Shown in pieces: positions 8,195-17,896 of a stretch of DNA of 40,117 nucleotides; the first letter of the stretch is position 1; each line of letters opens with the position of its first letter. The stretch covers positions 1 to 40,117 of the forward strand of contig JAFZGJ010000006.1 in NCBI GenBank assembly GCA_017555455.1, written 5' to 3'. Position numbers and translations under genes: made by a program. Source of the stretch: Lachnospiraceae bacterium. Lineage in GTDB: Bacteria > Bacillota > Clostridia > Lachnospirales > Lachnospiraceae. The notes under the pieces are model-generated. The model was not told the DNA's origin. It worked only from the letters and a program-made list of their open reading frames with translations, and ran no database searches.

Positions 8195-9007
8195 ATGGGA
8201 TTGTTTGATGTAATCGACCAGATTGCAGAAAATCAGATTATGAAAACAGAAACCGGAGACAACCGTATTTTCGGAGTTATGGTAGGAACGGTGGCTAAAA
8301 ATTATGATAAAGATATGCCGGGAAGAGTGTGTGTGACCATTCCCGTAAGAGACAAAGAAGCTAATGAGTTGAAATGGGCAAGAGTTGCCATGCCAAGTCA
8401 TGGAAAGAAATGGGGAATGTATTTTCAGCCGGAAATTGGGGATCAGGTGCTTTTGGCTTTTGAACAGGGAAATATTGAAAAGCCATATGTTATTGGCTGT
8501 GTACCTAAGGATTCCAACAGCTTTTTAAAGAAGGCCTTTGACCAGGATAATCAATATAAGAAGATTACCACTAAAAATGGAAATTCAGTTATCTTTGAGG
8601 ATAATTCCGAAGGAGAAGGTACAAAAGATAAGATTACTATTCATACGGCGGAGGAGTCCCATTCCATTTTATTGGATAATGAGCATAACAAGATTGTTAT
8701 TAAAGACAAAGAAAATAAGAATTTTATTGAGATAAAGACCCAGAACGGGAACATTAAAATTCAGGCAGAAACAAAACTGGAAATTCAGGTAGGGGATAAT
8801 ATCAAGCTTACCATGAACGGAAATACCGGTGGAGTGACTTTGGAATGTAATAAACTTACTATGAAAACCAGTGGTAACACTACCATTGATGCCACAGGTT
8901 CTTTGAAAGCCAAAGGAGCAACCATGAGTTTGGAGGCCGGCTCCATGTTAAAGGCGGAGAGCAGCGGAGCAACCATGATTAGTGGGGCACCCATTAAAAT
9001 CGGATAA
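8195..9007 (+). CDS. Baseplate spike protein, gpV / gp5-like (OB fold + beta-helix)
   Basis: 270-aa puncturing spike. Residues ~25-110 form the gp5/gpV OB fold (GTVAKNYDKDMPGRVCVTIPV, WARVAMPSHGKKWGMYFQPEIGDQVLLAF), followed by YVIGCV and the usual linker. Residues ~150-270 are short repeats rich in Lys/Thr/Asn/Gly, such as NKIVIKDKENKNFIEIKT and NTTIDATGSLKAKGA, typical of an intertwined triple beta-helix needle. The tip ends GAPIKIG without a PAAR cap, and no PAAR gene follows. AGGAGGTACATCAG precedes ATG 8195. The split from the hub gene is the main difference from VgrG. Confidence 0.9.
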   Translation: MGLFDVIDQIAENQIMKTETGDNRIFGVMVGTVAKNYDKDMPGRVCVTIPVRDKEANELKWARVAMPSHGKKWGMYFQPEIGDQVLLAFEQGNIEKPYVIGCVPKDSNSFLKKAFDQDNQYKKITTKNGNSVIFEDNSEGEGTKDKITIHTAEESHSILLDNEHNKIVIKDKENKNFIEIKTQNGNIKIQAETKLEIQVGDNIKLTMNGNTGGVTLECNKLTMKTSGNTTIDATGSLKAKGATMSLEAGSMLKAESSGATMISGAPIKIG

Positions 9008-9022
9008 GAGAAGGGAAAAACG

Positions 9023-9451
9023 ATGGCACAGGAATTTTTAGGAAGCGGAATGAAATTTCCACCCAGGATAAATCCTGCTACAGGGCGGTTTGAAGTGTCA
9101 AAAGGAGAAACAAGTATTAAAGAATCGGTATATATTATTTTAATGACTCAAAAGTCAGAGCGTTGGATCCGTCCTGAGTTTGGTTCTTCTTTGACGAATT
9201 ATACTTTTATGGATACTTCTTCCACTATGCTGAATGTGATGGCAAGGGAAGTGGCTTCGGATTTAATGAGTCAGGAACCGAGACTGTCAGATGTAAATGT
9301 AAGAATTGATTCTACATCCAAGCAGGGATGTCTGATTATTTATATTGATTATTTGATTCGGGAAACCAATGTAAGAGACAATCTGGTATTTCCGTTTTAT
9401 CTGGATACCACATGGGAAGATGCGGAAGAAGAATTATATTTTGATGAATAG
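9023..9451 (+). CDS. Baseplate wedge protein gp25/GPW-like
   Basis: 142 aa, normal for gp25/Afp9. The family signature is clear: RIN..TGRFEVSKGETSIKESVYIILMTQKSERWIRPEFGSSLTNYTF. The Glu-Pro-rich turn is kept as RPEFGS, and the C-terminal LIIYIDYLIRETNVRDNLVFPFYL strand pair seals the fold. gp25-like proteins nucleate sheath polymerisation at the baseplate, and the domain resembles the sheath handshake region. The start is ATG 9023, 13 bases after the spike stop, with an AAGGGAA site. Cytoplasmic assembly is expected. Confidence 0.93.
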   Translation: MAQEFLGSGMKFPPRINPATGRFEVSKGETSIKESVYIILMTQKSERWIRPEFGSSLTNYTFMDTSSTMLNVMAREVASDLMSQEPRLSDVNVRIDSTSKQGCLIIYIDYLIRETNVRDNLVFPFYLDTTWEDAEEELYFDE

Positions 9452-9461
9452 ATTTTATAAA

Positions 9462-9512
9462 ATGAAAAGAAGAATAATGAAAAGAAGCAGGCCGGAAAGG
9501 ATTGAAAAGTAA
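9462..9512 (+). CDS. 16-codon basic leader frame overlapping the next start
   Basis: ATG 9462 opens MKRRIMKRSRPERIEK and stops at TAA 9510-9512, which overlaps the ATG (9512) of the large baseplate gene as TAATG. This is the arrangement of a coupling leader. No strong ribosome binding site precedes it, so it may be fortuitous. Confidence 0.25.
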   Translation: MKRRIMKRSRPERIEK

Positions 9513-12500
9513 TGAAGCAGGATAATTTTAAATTAGATTCCAGAAGTGTGGAAGATATACAAAACCAAATAAAAAGTCTTGCGGCAAGCTATGTTCCGGA
9601 GTGGAACTTTACATCCTCAAATCCGGATATTGGTTCGGTACTGGCGTTAATATTTGCCAATCAAATGAGTAAAAATGTGAATCGCTTTAACCATATGTTA
9701 GAACGGTATCGTACGGAGCTTGTTAATCTTATGGAAATATCGCCACTTCCGGCTAAGCCGGCAGAAACAACGATTTTGATGAATGTAGCATCAGAAGCAG
9801 AGGGCGGAGTGGGCATTCCAAAAGGAAGTAAGTTTTTAGCAGATACGGAAGAAGGTAAGATTGTATTTGAAACAGAATTTCCGGTGTATTTGACGCCTTC
9901 AAGGCTGAAAACTATGTTTATGACTTCAGGGAGCAGTGGCCGGATTCTACCTTTAATGGGAAATTTGCAGAGAAAGAGCTATCTGGATACCACGGATGGA
10001 GATTATTCAGAAGAGGAAGATAGATTTATGAGTCCTTTTTCCCTGTTTCAGTTTGCAGGGGAAGGATTGGAAAGACAGGCAGTAGTATTGTATCATTCCA
10101 ATATTTTTGATGTGGAAGATGAAACCATATACTGCAGAATTAAAGGAGCACCGGACCTATTAAAAAGAATAGAAGAAGGGGAATTTGGATTTTTATATTA
10201 TACCGAAGAGGGATTTTTACCGGTAGAAAATTGCAGGGTTATGGGGAAACATATTCTTTTGGTAAAACAAAAACCCAATAAACCTGTAACAGTGAATAAT
10301 CAGTCTTACAGTGTATTTTTACTGGAGGCAAAAGAACCGCAGAAAGAAAGTGTTTCTATAGAATCCATTAGCTTTTCTTCTGCAGGAAATCCAAGATATG
10401 TTCCTTATGTAGGAAACGGAACTACGGATTATAATGTGGAAAGGTTTAGTCTTTTTGGAGATACACTTTCCTTATTTTCAGAGTGTTACATAGGATTTGA
10501 CCATTATTTTTCCAAAAAAGGAGCTAAAATTTCATTGGAATTCCATGGGTCTTTTCAGGAAAGATATGTAGGTTTATCTAGACAGGAAGAGGAAGAAAGT
10601 TTAAAAATAGTGAAAAGGAAACCCCGGGCAGCATCGGAGGTACAGGTATCCTATGCAAAACCGGAAGAAGTATCTATAGAATATTTTAATGGGTTTGGGT
10701 GGAAACGTTTGGAATGTGAGAAAGAGTACAGTCATATGTTTGCAGAGGCGAAGGAAGGAGATTATAAATTAACCTTTACCTGTCCAAAAGATTGGGAAGC
10801 TTCCGATGTAGGAGCTTATAATGGCAGAGCTTTAAGAATTCAGTTGCTTCGGGCAGATAATTGCTATTTCCAGCCTTGTTTCCATCAGATTCCTATGATT
10901 ACGGATTTGATGGTATCCTACACTTATGAAGATAATTTTGAAGTTCCTGAGTTAGGGAAAGTATTTTCCGGAACCGGTATAGAAGATATCAAGGATAAAA
11001 TATTGGAAGGACGTAAATTTACTGCTTTTTCCAAAGGAAATTATGATGATACGGCTCTTTATCTGGGGTTTGATAAAAAATTTGAAAAGGGGCCCATTAG
11101 CCTATGGTGGCAGATAGAGGGCATACAGAGAAATAAAAATTGCAATTTGAAATTTTTCTATTCTACCATTCATGGCTTTAAGGAAATGAAAGTCATTGAT
11201 TATACTGCCAATTTAACCCGCAGTGGGATTATGATGTTTTTACCACCGGCAGATATGGCGGTGATTGAAATGGAAGGAAAAAAACATTGTTGGCTAAAAA
11301 TAGTCCATGAAGAAGGCGGCGAATTCAGTCGCAGTGTAACAATTCATCAGATTGCTTTAAATGGTGTCACTGCCCATAATATCGAGACTTTGGAGATGCA
11401 GGAATTTTATCTTGAGGAAGCGGATAATATGCAGGTATTTTCACTTAGGACAGAAGGAATTCTGGATGCTGAGGTTTGGGTGAATGAAAGAAATCATTAT
11501 ACCAAAGAAATCATGGAACAAATGGCAGAGGAAATGCCGGAATCGGTAAGAATTGAAAGAAATTATCTGGGAGAGATTTCAGACTTTTTTGTGAAATGGG
11601 AAGAAACTAAACAATTTTATAATACGAAACCGGAAGATAGACATTATGTTTTAGATCGGATAAACGGTAAAGTTATTTTTGGAAACGGAATTCAGGTGAG
11701 AGTGCCGGATTATACCGACGGAGTTGCTTTTACAGTACAGCTTCGTTGTTGTAACGGAAGCAAAGGAAATGTAGCTGCAGGTGCCATTACAGAAAGCAGC
11801 AGTAACTGGTTATTTGTACAGGATATTTATAATCCGCAGGCAGCCTTTGGGGGCAGTGATATGGAATCCACCAACCGGGTTTTAGAGCGTGGGGCATCAC
11901 TTTTCAGTTCCAGGGGACGTTTGGTAACAGAACAGGATTATGAAAGGGAAATATTATATTTTTCCAATAATATAGATAAAGTTTCCATTATCAATGGTGT
12001 GGGAAGAGACGGAGAGTATAAGGAAAGAATGTTGAATATCGTTCTTTTAATGAAGGACTGCAGGAAAGGCAGGGAATCTTTCCAGAGAATACAAGGAGAA
12101 TTAAAGGAACATTTATTGGAACATTGCGAATTATCGATTCAGCCTAAAGACCTACAAATTGAGGAACCTGTTTTTGTGGAGCTAAATGTTAATATTTGGG
12201 CTTCTGTTATGAAAATAGATGAGAGTTTAGAAATTCAAAATCTTATTATGAACACTTTGAATGAATATCTGACGCCGGTTGCCACAAGCCACGGCAAGGG
12301 ATGGAATATCGGTGATTTGCCAAGAAAGTCTCAGATTTTAATGCGGTTGAATAGTTTGAAACGTCATGTCATGATTCAACATATGGTAGTAACTGCAAAA
12401 TATGAAGACAGTACCGGTATTCATGAGGTGGATCTGGAAGATATCAAAAAGTCACCGTTTATGGTAGTAATGAACGGTACACACCGTATTTATATTTCTA

Positions 12501-12517
12501 CTTCCGGTGAGAAGTAA
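9512..12517 (+). CDS. Baseplate J-like wedge protein 1 (Afp11-like, 1001 aa)
   Basis: Large wedge subunit that bridges hub and sheath. The N-terminus (DIQNQIKSLAASYVPEWNFTSSNPDIGSVLALIFANQM) and the C-terminal J core (about residues 715-900) are diagnostic: GKVIFGNGIQVRVPDYTDG, GSKGNVAAGAI, AFGGSDMESTNRVLERGASLFSSRGRLVTEQDYE. Between them lies a roughly 550-residue beta-rich insertion, as in CIS Afp11 homologs. The length is in the upper range for CIS J proteins. ATG 9512 overlaps the stop of a 16-codon frame and has AAAGGATT upstream. The following gene is a second J-like protein, giving the usual pair of wedge subunits. Confidence 0.9.
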   Translation: MKQDNFKLDSRSVEDIQNQIKSLAASYVPEWNFTSSNPDIGSVLALIFANQMSKNVNRFNHMLERYRTELVNLMEISPLPAKPAETTILMNVASEAEGGVGIPKGSKFLADTEEGKIVFETEFPVYLTPSRLKTMFMTSGSSGRILPLMGNLQRKSYLDTTDGDYSEEEDRFMSPFSLFQFAGEGLERQAVVLYHSNIFDVEDETIYCRIKGAPDLLKRIEEGEFGFLYYTEEGFLPVENCRVMGKHILLVKQKPNKPVTVNNQSYSVFLLEAKEPQKESVSIESISFSSAGNPRYVPYVGNGTTDYNVERFSLFGDTLSLFSECYIGFDHYFSKKGAKISLEFHGSFQERYVGLSRQEEEESLKIVKRKPRAASEVQVSYAKPEEVSIEYFNGFGWKRLECEKEYSHMFAEAKEGDYKLTFTCPKDWEASDVGAYNGRALRIQLLRADNCYFQPCFHQIPMITDLMVSYTYEDNFEVPELGKVFSGTGIEDIKDKILEGRKFTAFSKGNYDDTALYLGFDKKFEKGPISLWWQIEGIQRNKNCNLKFFYSTIHGFKEMKVIDYTANLTRSGIMMFLPPADMAVIEMEGKKHCWLKIVHEEGGEFSRSVTIHQIALNGVTAHNIETLEMQEFYLEEADNMQVFSLRTEGILDAEVWVNERNHYTKEIMEQMAEEMPESVRIERNYLGEISDFFVKWEETKQFYNTKPEDRHYVLDRINGKVIFGNGIQVRVPDYTDGVAFTVQLRCCNGSKGNVAAGAITESSSNWLFVQDIYNPQAAFGGSDMESTNRVLERGASLFSSRGRLVTEQDYEREILYFSNNIDKVSIINGVGRDGEYKERMLNIVLLMKDCRKGRESFQRIQGELKEHLLEHCELSIQPKDLQIEEPVFVELNVNIWASVMKIDESLEIQNLIMNTLNEYLTPVATSHGKGWNIGDLPRKSQILMRLNSLKRHVMIQHMVVTAKYEDSTGIHEVDLEDIKKSPFMVVMNGTHRIYISTSGEK

Positions 12518-12574
12518 TAAGGCACAGACAAGGAAAAAGAATTGACGTTATAATAAAATGAAGGAGGCGGCTAT

Positions 12575-14665
12575 ATGCTTAACTTTCATATGCTAAAGGA
12601 GCAGACCTTTGAAGATTTAATTCAGGAAGCAAGAAAGCAGATTCCTTTGTATACAAAGGAGTGGACGAATTTCAATCCTTCGGAGCCTGCAGAAACTATC
12701 TTAGAGAATTTGTCTGCTTTTACCATTATACAGCAGGCATATATAGACCGTATGCCGGAAATTGTTCAGGAAAAAATATTTCAGATGGCAGGATTTAAAA
12801 AAGAAAATGGGAAAAGTGCCAGAGTTTTACTGGAAGCCGGGAAGGTAGAAGAGCCGGTACATATTCCTTCCGGTCAGAGATTTCAAATAGGGGAGTTATT
12901 TTTTGAAACCAATAGAGATGTTTTTCTTTCCGGGAACAAATTGTTGGGAATATATACGAAATACCGGGATGAAATTATGGACTATTCCCATATTTTAGAT
13001 GAGAATTATCCCGTACCGGGGATTGTATTTACAGAAGATCCTATGGCAGGTATGGAATTGTATTTGGTGATGGAGAAAAGACCAAATTCCGGAGAAGATT
13101 TGATTTTCTATATACAATTAGCAGATGTCGGAAAAAGAATAGGGTTTGAAGGAAAAAATATGTTTGCGGATATCCAATGGCAGATTTATACGGGACAAGG
13201 ATTTGTGGATATCAGATGCAAGGACGGAACCGGCAGTTTTCTTACTTCCGGTGAGCTTTCTTTCCGTCTTCCCAAACAGGAAGCAGCGATTTATAAGGAT
13301 TTACCCCAAGAAGGTTATGTTTTAAGAGGTATTTTAAAGCGTGCTGATTATGATTTATTTCCGAAGATTGAGAAGATTAGTGGATTTTTATTTGAGTTGT
13401 GGCAGAAAGAAACAAAATCCATTTGTTATACCTATAGCGGAAAAAATCAAGTGATTGATGTATATAGTGATATTTTGGAAGAAGGCTTTGTACAGATTTT
13501 CTGTAAGGAAAAAGGAGACGGTGGTTATTATTTATATAATAGAGAAATTTCAGGAGAGAGCCGGGGAAGATATTATTCTCTGGAACGGCTGAGATATGGA
13601 AGATACCGCATCCGGTTTGATAAAAATACCTTTGGCTATGGTCCCGGAAATTTTGAAAATGCAGTAAAGTTGGTTGCATACAATGAGGAAATGATGCGAA
13701 GTTACGATTTAGGAACTGTTTACGGATATGATGACCAACAGATTGCGCTCCCAAATAAACACATTGTGAAAGAAAGTTTTTCACTGATTGCACTTAAAAA
13801 AGATGCAGAGGGAGAAAATGCGTATTATTTTATCCGTCCTTCCAGTAGCAAAAAGAATGAGTTTACCTATGAGCTTTTAGAAAATGAAGGCGTTCTGGTG
13901 GTAAAGGATGCAGCAGATTTTATTGACAGCCGGATTTTTTTAGGAGGTTGTGCTGTATCTAAGGGAGCGGAAGGTAATGTCCGTGCCGGAAGCAGGTTTG
14001 TACCGGTGGGATATGAAAGTGATATTATTTTTACCAATCCGGCAACCGGAAAAGGCGGCAGTTATCCCGAAGATATCGCTTCCGTAAGACATCGGTTGAT
14101 TGCAGATTTAAGAAAGCATTACACGGCAGTGGAAGCATCTGATTATGAAAGTCTGGTAAAAAGTATTCCGGAATTATGTATTCATAAGGTAAAGGCTGTA
14201 AGGGATGATGTGAAAAATAAGATTTTGATTGCTGTAAAACCTGTCAGTAATCAGCTATTTCCAAGATTAAGTGATATTTATCTGGATACTATTTATAAAA
14301 GTTTAGAGAAAGCAAGACTTTTAACCGTTAATATTGAGGTACAGCAACCGGTATATGTACCGGTACATATCCGCGGAACTATTTATGTGAAGTCACATTA
14401 TGAAGGATGCCGTAAGCAGATAGAAACGGTGATTCACAGGCAGTTGGATTATGTGTCTACAGAGCGTAATTTTGGAGAAAGATTTCATTTTGACGATTTG
14501 TTTGCACAGATTGAAAATCTGGACTGCGTAAAATATATTTATGATTTATCCTTAAATGTAACCAATCAGACATATGCGGTGCAAAAGGGATTGGATATTG
14601 AACCTAAAAGTAATTGTTTGTTGTATCCGGGAGAAATCAGTTTGGAATTAAATACAACAGAGTAA
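12575..14665 (+). CDS. Baseplate J-like wedge protein 2 (696 aa)
   Basis: Second wedge protein, in the Afp12 position. It starts like its partner (EDLIQEARKQIPLYTKEWTNFNPSEPAETILENLSAF). In the last third it carries AEGNVRAGSRFVPVG, NPATGKGGSYPEDIASVRHRLIADLRKHYTAVEASDYESLVKS, the J-type segment ending in a YVPVHIRGTIYVK strand and a DDLFAQIENLDCVKYIYDL close. AAGGAGGCGG precedes ATG 12575. Heterodimers of a long and a short J protein form the wedges around the hub in CIS. I expect a role in transmitting the firing signal from baseplate to sheath (family knowledge). Confidence 0.85.
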   Translation: MLNFHMLKEQTFEDLIQEARKQIPLYTKEWTNFNPSEPAETILENLSAFTIIQQAYIDRMPEIVQEKIFQMAGFKKENGKSARVLLEAGKVEEPVHIPSGQRFQIGELFFETNRDVFLSGNKLLGIYTKYRDEIMDYSHILDENYPVPGIVFTEDPMAGMELYLVMEKRPNSGEDLIFYIQLADVGKRIGFEGKNMFADIQWQIYTGQGFVDIRCKDGTGSFLTSGELSFRLPKQEAAIYKDLPQEGYVLRGILKRADYDLFPKIEKISGFLFELWQKETKSICYTYSGKNQVIDVYSDILEEGFVQIFCKEKGDGGYYLYNREISGESRGRYYSLERLRYGRYRIRFDKNTFGYGPGNFENAVKLVAYNEEMMRSYDLGTVYGYDDQQIALPNKHIVKESFSLIALKKDAEGENAYYFIRPSSSKKNEFTYELLENEGVLVVKDAADFIDSRIFLGGCAVSKGAEGNVRAGSRFVPVGYESDIIFTNPATGKGGSYPEDIASVRHRLIADLRKHYTAVEASDYESLVKSIPELCIHKVKAVRDDVKNKILIAVKPVSNQLFPRLSDIYLDTIYKSLEKARLLTVNIEVQQPVYVPVHIRGTIYVKSHYEGCRKQIETVIHRQLDYVSTERNFGERFHFDDLFAQIENLDCVKYIYDLSLNVTNQTYAVQKGLDIEPKSNCLLYPGEISLELNTTE

Positions 14666-14677
14666 GGAGGAACAAAA

Positions 14678-15784
14678 ATGGCAGAATATCATAAATATTC
14701 TATAAAACAAAATCGGTTTAATCGTTCCTTTCTTACGGGATTTGAAATAGAAGGGGAAACTAAATTAAGATGTGTACCGGATACTTACGGTAGATTATTT
14801 ATATGTGACAGTATTGATGGAATTGAAAGCGGGGCAAAATGGGGAAGGCTTCATTTAGATTATAAAATCCATGAGGACATGGTAATAACCACATATGCGG
14901 CAGCTTTGGAAGAAAAAGAAATTTGGTGGGATGATCGGTTAATCTATGTAGAGGATATTTTTAAAAATTCCGAGATTCCTAAGAAAGATAAAATTCAGAT
15001 TCTGGAAAAGTTGGGTGCCATCAAGCGGATTAATCGTACAGATATTTTATTGTATGAACTGGAAGGGAGATATTTGTATCTTTGTGTGGAAGTACAGGGA
15101 TTGGGAGAAGGAGAAATCAGTAATCTGTGGGTAGATAATCATGGAGATTTCTTTTTAGATACTTTCCCGGAGGTATATCAGGATTATGGAAGTTTTTTCC
15201 ATAGATATATGTCAGTATTTTCCGGAGTATATATGGATTTTCAGGAAAAAATTGATAAGGTGGCTGATTTTTTGGATATTGACACTGCACCCGTACAGTT
15301 TCTTCCTGTATTTTGTCAGTGGATGGGCTTAGATGTCAGCGGAGATTTCCTGACAGAAGAAAAACTACGGACTTTGGTTAGGGAAGCTTATCATTTAAAC
15401 CGCACCAAAGGAACCAGAGAGGCATTGCTTCGGGTATGTGAAATTATCCTGGGAGAAAAGGTTATTATTTTGGAAAAAAATGTAATGCAGAAAAATACCC
15501 AGGCAGAAAATCAAGAAATATATGAAGGATTATATGGTAAGGGGATTTATGATGTAACGCTGCTGATACATACTTATGTGCCGGAAAATCAGAAGTCACA
15601 ATTAATGTTTCTTCTAAATCAGTTTAAACCCATTCGTACAAATCTTAAAATTAAGTTTTTAGATCAGAAGGGAAGTCTGGACGGTCATGTATACATGGAT
15701 ATGAATGCTCAGGTTATGGATACCCAAGTTGTGGCTTTGGATGAAAGGGCAGGATTGGACAGTAACGTTATGTTGAAGGAATAA
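14678..15784 (+). CDS. Tail-protein-I-like wedge component (368 aa)
   Basis: The C-terminal half (residues ~165-330) is the phage tail protein I / TIGR02242-type domain: FPEVYQDYGSFFHRYMSVFSGVYMDFQEKID, FLPVFCQWMGLDVSG, LRTLVREAYHLNRTKGTREALLRVCEIILGEKV and LLNQFKPIRTNLKIKFL. These proteins bind the J wedge and, in other systems, hold fibres. The first ~160 residues are a beta-rich domain I do not recognise. AAGGAGGAAC lies before ATG 14678, 12 bases after the J2 stop. It is the last recognisable structural gene; no fibre gene follows. Confidence 0.8.
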   Translation: MAEYHKYSIKQNRFNRSFLTGFEIEGETKLRCVPDTYGRLFICDSIDGIESGAKWGRLHLDYKIHEDMVITTYAAALEEKEIWWDDRLIYVEDIFKNSEIPKKDKIQILEKLGAIKRINRTDILLYELEGRYLYLCVEVQGLGEGEISNLWVDNHGDFFLDTFPEVYQDYGSFFHRYMSVFSGVYMDFQEKIDKVADFLDIDTAPVQFLPVFCQWMGLDVSGDFLTEEKLRTLVREAYHLNRTKGTREALLRVCEIILGEKVIILEKNVMQKNTQAENQEIYEGLYGKGIYDVTLLIHTYVPENQKSQLMFLLNQFKPIRTNLKIKFLDQKGSLDGHVYMDMNAQVMDTQVVALDERAGLDSNVMLKE

Positions 15785-15846
15785 TAGAACCAAAACATGA
15801 AGTTTTATAAGTAAAATATAGAAATATAAGAATTGAGGATTAAATT

Positions 15847-16146
15847 ATGCATATTACAGAAACAAGAGAAAATGATATTATTACAATCGCTATTGAAGGT
15901 AGAGTGGATACCAATACAAGTCCACAGGTACAGGATGCTATTTTAAAAAGTTTCCAGAAAGTAAATCAGGTAGTATTGGATTTTACCCAGTGTAGTTATG
16001 TATCCAGTGCCGGATTGAGAGCATTGTTGATTGGACAAAAAACAGCAGCTTCTAAAAAGGGAACCATGAAACTTGTACATGTGCCGGAAATTCTTATGAA
16101 TGTTCTTAAAATGTCCGGTTTTGTAAATATTCTGACTATTGAGTAG
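15847..16146 (+). CDS. STAS-domain anti-sigma-factor-antagonist-like protein
   Basis: 99 aa, a complete single STAS domain of the SpoIIAA/RsbV type. It keeps the IAIEGRVDTNTSP opening, the VVLDFTQCSYVSSAGLRALL phosphorylation loop and the KLVHVPEILMNVLKMSGFVNIL end. By alignment with SpoIIAA/RsbV the phosphoserine should be Ser54, just before AG. In partner switching the unphosphorylated form binds the HATPase kinase (gene at 19613), and PP2C phosphatases regenerate it. GAGGATT lies about eight bases before ATG 15847. Its place 60 bases behind the CIS structural genes links the switch to the CIS (inference). Confidence 0.92.
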   Translation: MHITETRENDIITIAIEGRVDTNTSPQVQDAILKSFQKVNQVVLDFTQCSYVSSAGLRALLIGQKTAASKKGTMKLVHVPEILMNVLKMSGFVNILTIE

Positions 16147-16209
16147 GGTGTTTAAATACATTTTCTGTTTGGAATAAGAGATGAAAATAAGAAAGTGATT
16201 GAATAAAGG

Positions 16210-17808
16210 ATGGAAAAAGACAGATTTCGATTTCTCAAAGAATGCCGGGACGGAGTAAAAGTAAGCCGTGATACTCTTCTTAAGATATTACAGGATAACA
16301 AAGATACGGAATACGGGAAAAAATACGATTTTGCTAAAATTCTGAAATCAGGATTGGAGGAGTATCGGAAACTTCCCCTAACGGATTATGGGGATTACAA
16401 AGAATTCATTGAGCGGATGCTTAGAGGGGAAGAAGCTGTTCTTACCGTTTATCCGGTGGAGTACTTTATTACTTCTTCTGGAAGTACAAATCAGAAAATG
16501 ATTCCCATGACCAAGAAAGGTCTTAACAATGGTTTTGATACCTTTTATAATGTAGCACTGCCGGATGATGAGGAATGGGAAACAGCAAAACACTTACATA
16601 CCAGTATAGTAAGAACAGAAAAAGAGGATAAAATCACTTTTCTTTCTAATGTACATTTTTTAAATGAAAGAGAAAAGAATCCTCATTTTTTTGATAAGTT
16701 TATTGGTGGCGAAATACTTATGTTTTCCAAGGAAATAGGAGATTTGTGGTATGTAAAGCTTTGGCTGGCATTGTCAGAACCGAATATGAAATCCATATAC
16801 AGTATTTATCAATATGATATTTTGTTGTTGTTGCAATATTTTAAAGAACATTGGAGAAACATTTTACGGGATATGGAAAGTGGAAGTATTCCGCCTGAAA
16901 TAAATTTGTCTTCTGATATTAGGGATAAGTTATTAAAAATATCATTACCGGAAAAGGAATGGTTTACCTTTGTAAAAGAAGAGTGTGAAAAAGGGTTTGA
17001 AGGTATTGTAAAACGTATCTGGAAAAAGTGCCGGATGGTGAATGGTATCGGAGGAAAGGTTTTCGGGACTCAGGAACAGAATTTACGTTTTTATTTGGGA
17101 GATATCTCTATTCACTATTTTGTATATGCTTCTTCGGAAGCACCGATAGGAATTGCATTGGAAGAAGAAAATGATTCCTATGTGTGTATTCCACATGGTT
17201 GTTTTGTGGAATTTCTCCCGTTAGAAGATGATGATAAGAATACGAAATGGTTTGATGAGTTGGAAACAGGAAAAAAATATGAACTTATCATAACCAATTT
17301 TGCCGGTTTTTATCGATATCGTCTATTGGATATAGTGGAAGTAACAGGATTTTATGGGAATACGCCTATGATACGTTTTGCTTTCCGTAAAAATCAGGCA
17401 GTTAATATTGCCGGAGAAAAAACAAATCTGTCCATGATTGCAGAGGTTGTAAAGGAAACTGCAGAGACTTTAGGAGAAGTGATTACAGAGTACAGTGTTT
17501 GTGTGGATGAAAGTGTAATGCCTAACCGCTATTGTTTCTTTTTAGAAGGGGATTATGAAAAGCAGAAAGAAATTTACAGTAGATTTTTGGATCAATCTCT
17601 TTGTAAAAGGAACCGGGATTATGAAGATTTAAGGCAGTTAAATCAGGTGGCAGAACCGGTCTGTATTCATGTAGAAAAAGGAAGTCATATTGCATGGAAA
17701 GAAAGTTTGGGAAAACAGGGACATAATAAGCCGGTACAGATTTCCGAAGCAGAAGAGTTTCAGAAGTTTATGAAGGAAAGGGAGCGAAGGATTGGAATCA
17801 AAGAGTAA
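16210..17808 (+). CDS. GH3-family acyl-adenylating enzyme
   Basis: 532 aa with the GH3 auxin-responsive family layout. ATP-binding motif I is SSGSTNQK (residues 89-96). Motif II is YASSE (about 304-308). Motif III is the YRYRLLDIVEV loop (about 374-384; plant enzymes have YR.GD), followed by FRKNQAVNIAGEKTN. The N-terminus (ILQDNKDTEYGKKYDF) is also typical. GH3 enzymes adenylate a carboxylic acid and often join it to an amino acid, in the cytoplasm. The substrate here is unknown. ATG 16210 has only a weak site directly before it. It lies between the STAS gene and a sensor phosphatase on one strand, so co-expression is likely. It could modify a small signal, a cell-envelope acid or a cargo ligand. 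Confidence 0.85.
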   Translation: MEKDRFRFLKECRDGVKVSRDTLLKILQDNKDTEYGKKYDFAKILKSGLEEYRKLPLTDYGDYKEFIERMLRGEEAVLTVYPVEYFITSSGSTNQKMIPMTKKGLNNGFDTFYNVALPDDEEWETAKHLHTSIVRTEKEDKITFLSNVHFLNEREKNPHFFDKFIGGEILMFSKEIGDLWYVKLWLALSEPNMKSIYSIYQYDILLLLQYFKEHWRNILRDMESGSIPPEINLSSDIRDKLLKISLPEKEWFTFVKEECEKGFEGIVKRIWKKCRMVNGIGGKVFGTQEQNLRFYLGDISIHYFVYASSEAPIGIALEEENDSYVCIPHGCFVEFLPLEDDDKNTKWFDELETGKKYELIITNFAGFYRYRLLDIVEVTGFYGNTPMIRFAFRKNQAVNIAGEKTNLSMIAEVVKETAETLGEVITEYSVCVDESVMPNRYCFFLEGDYEKQKEIYSRFLDQSLCKRNRDYEDLRQLNQVAEPVCIHVEKGSHIAWKESLGKQGHNKPVQISEAEEFQKFMKERERRIGIKE

Positions 17809-17896
17809 TCTTTTGCAAAATGTCTTTGTTCGTCCCCGAAAGCTGAAATAAATAGTGTAAAAATAGATATTCCTAAGAAAAAGGAGTGTTGGAGAA

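Noticed and set aside
1-15784. Prophage or R-type tailocin
   Set aside because: No capsid, portal, terminase, holin or endolysin. The CIS_tube and DUF6760-like genes, the long J wedge pair and the downstream signalling genes fit a CIS better.
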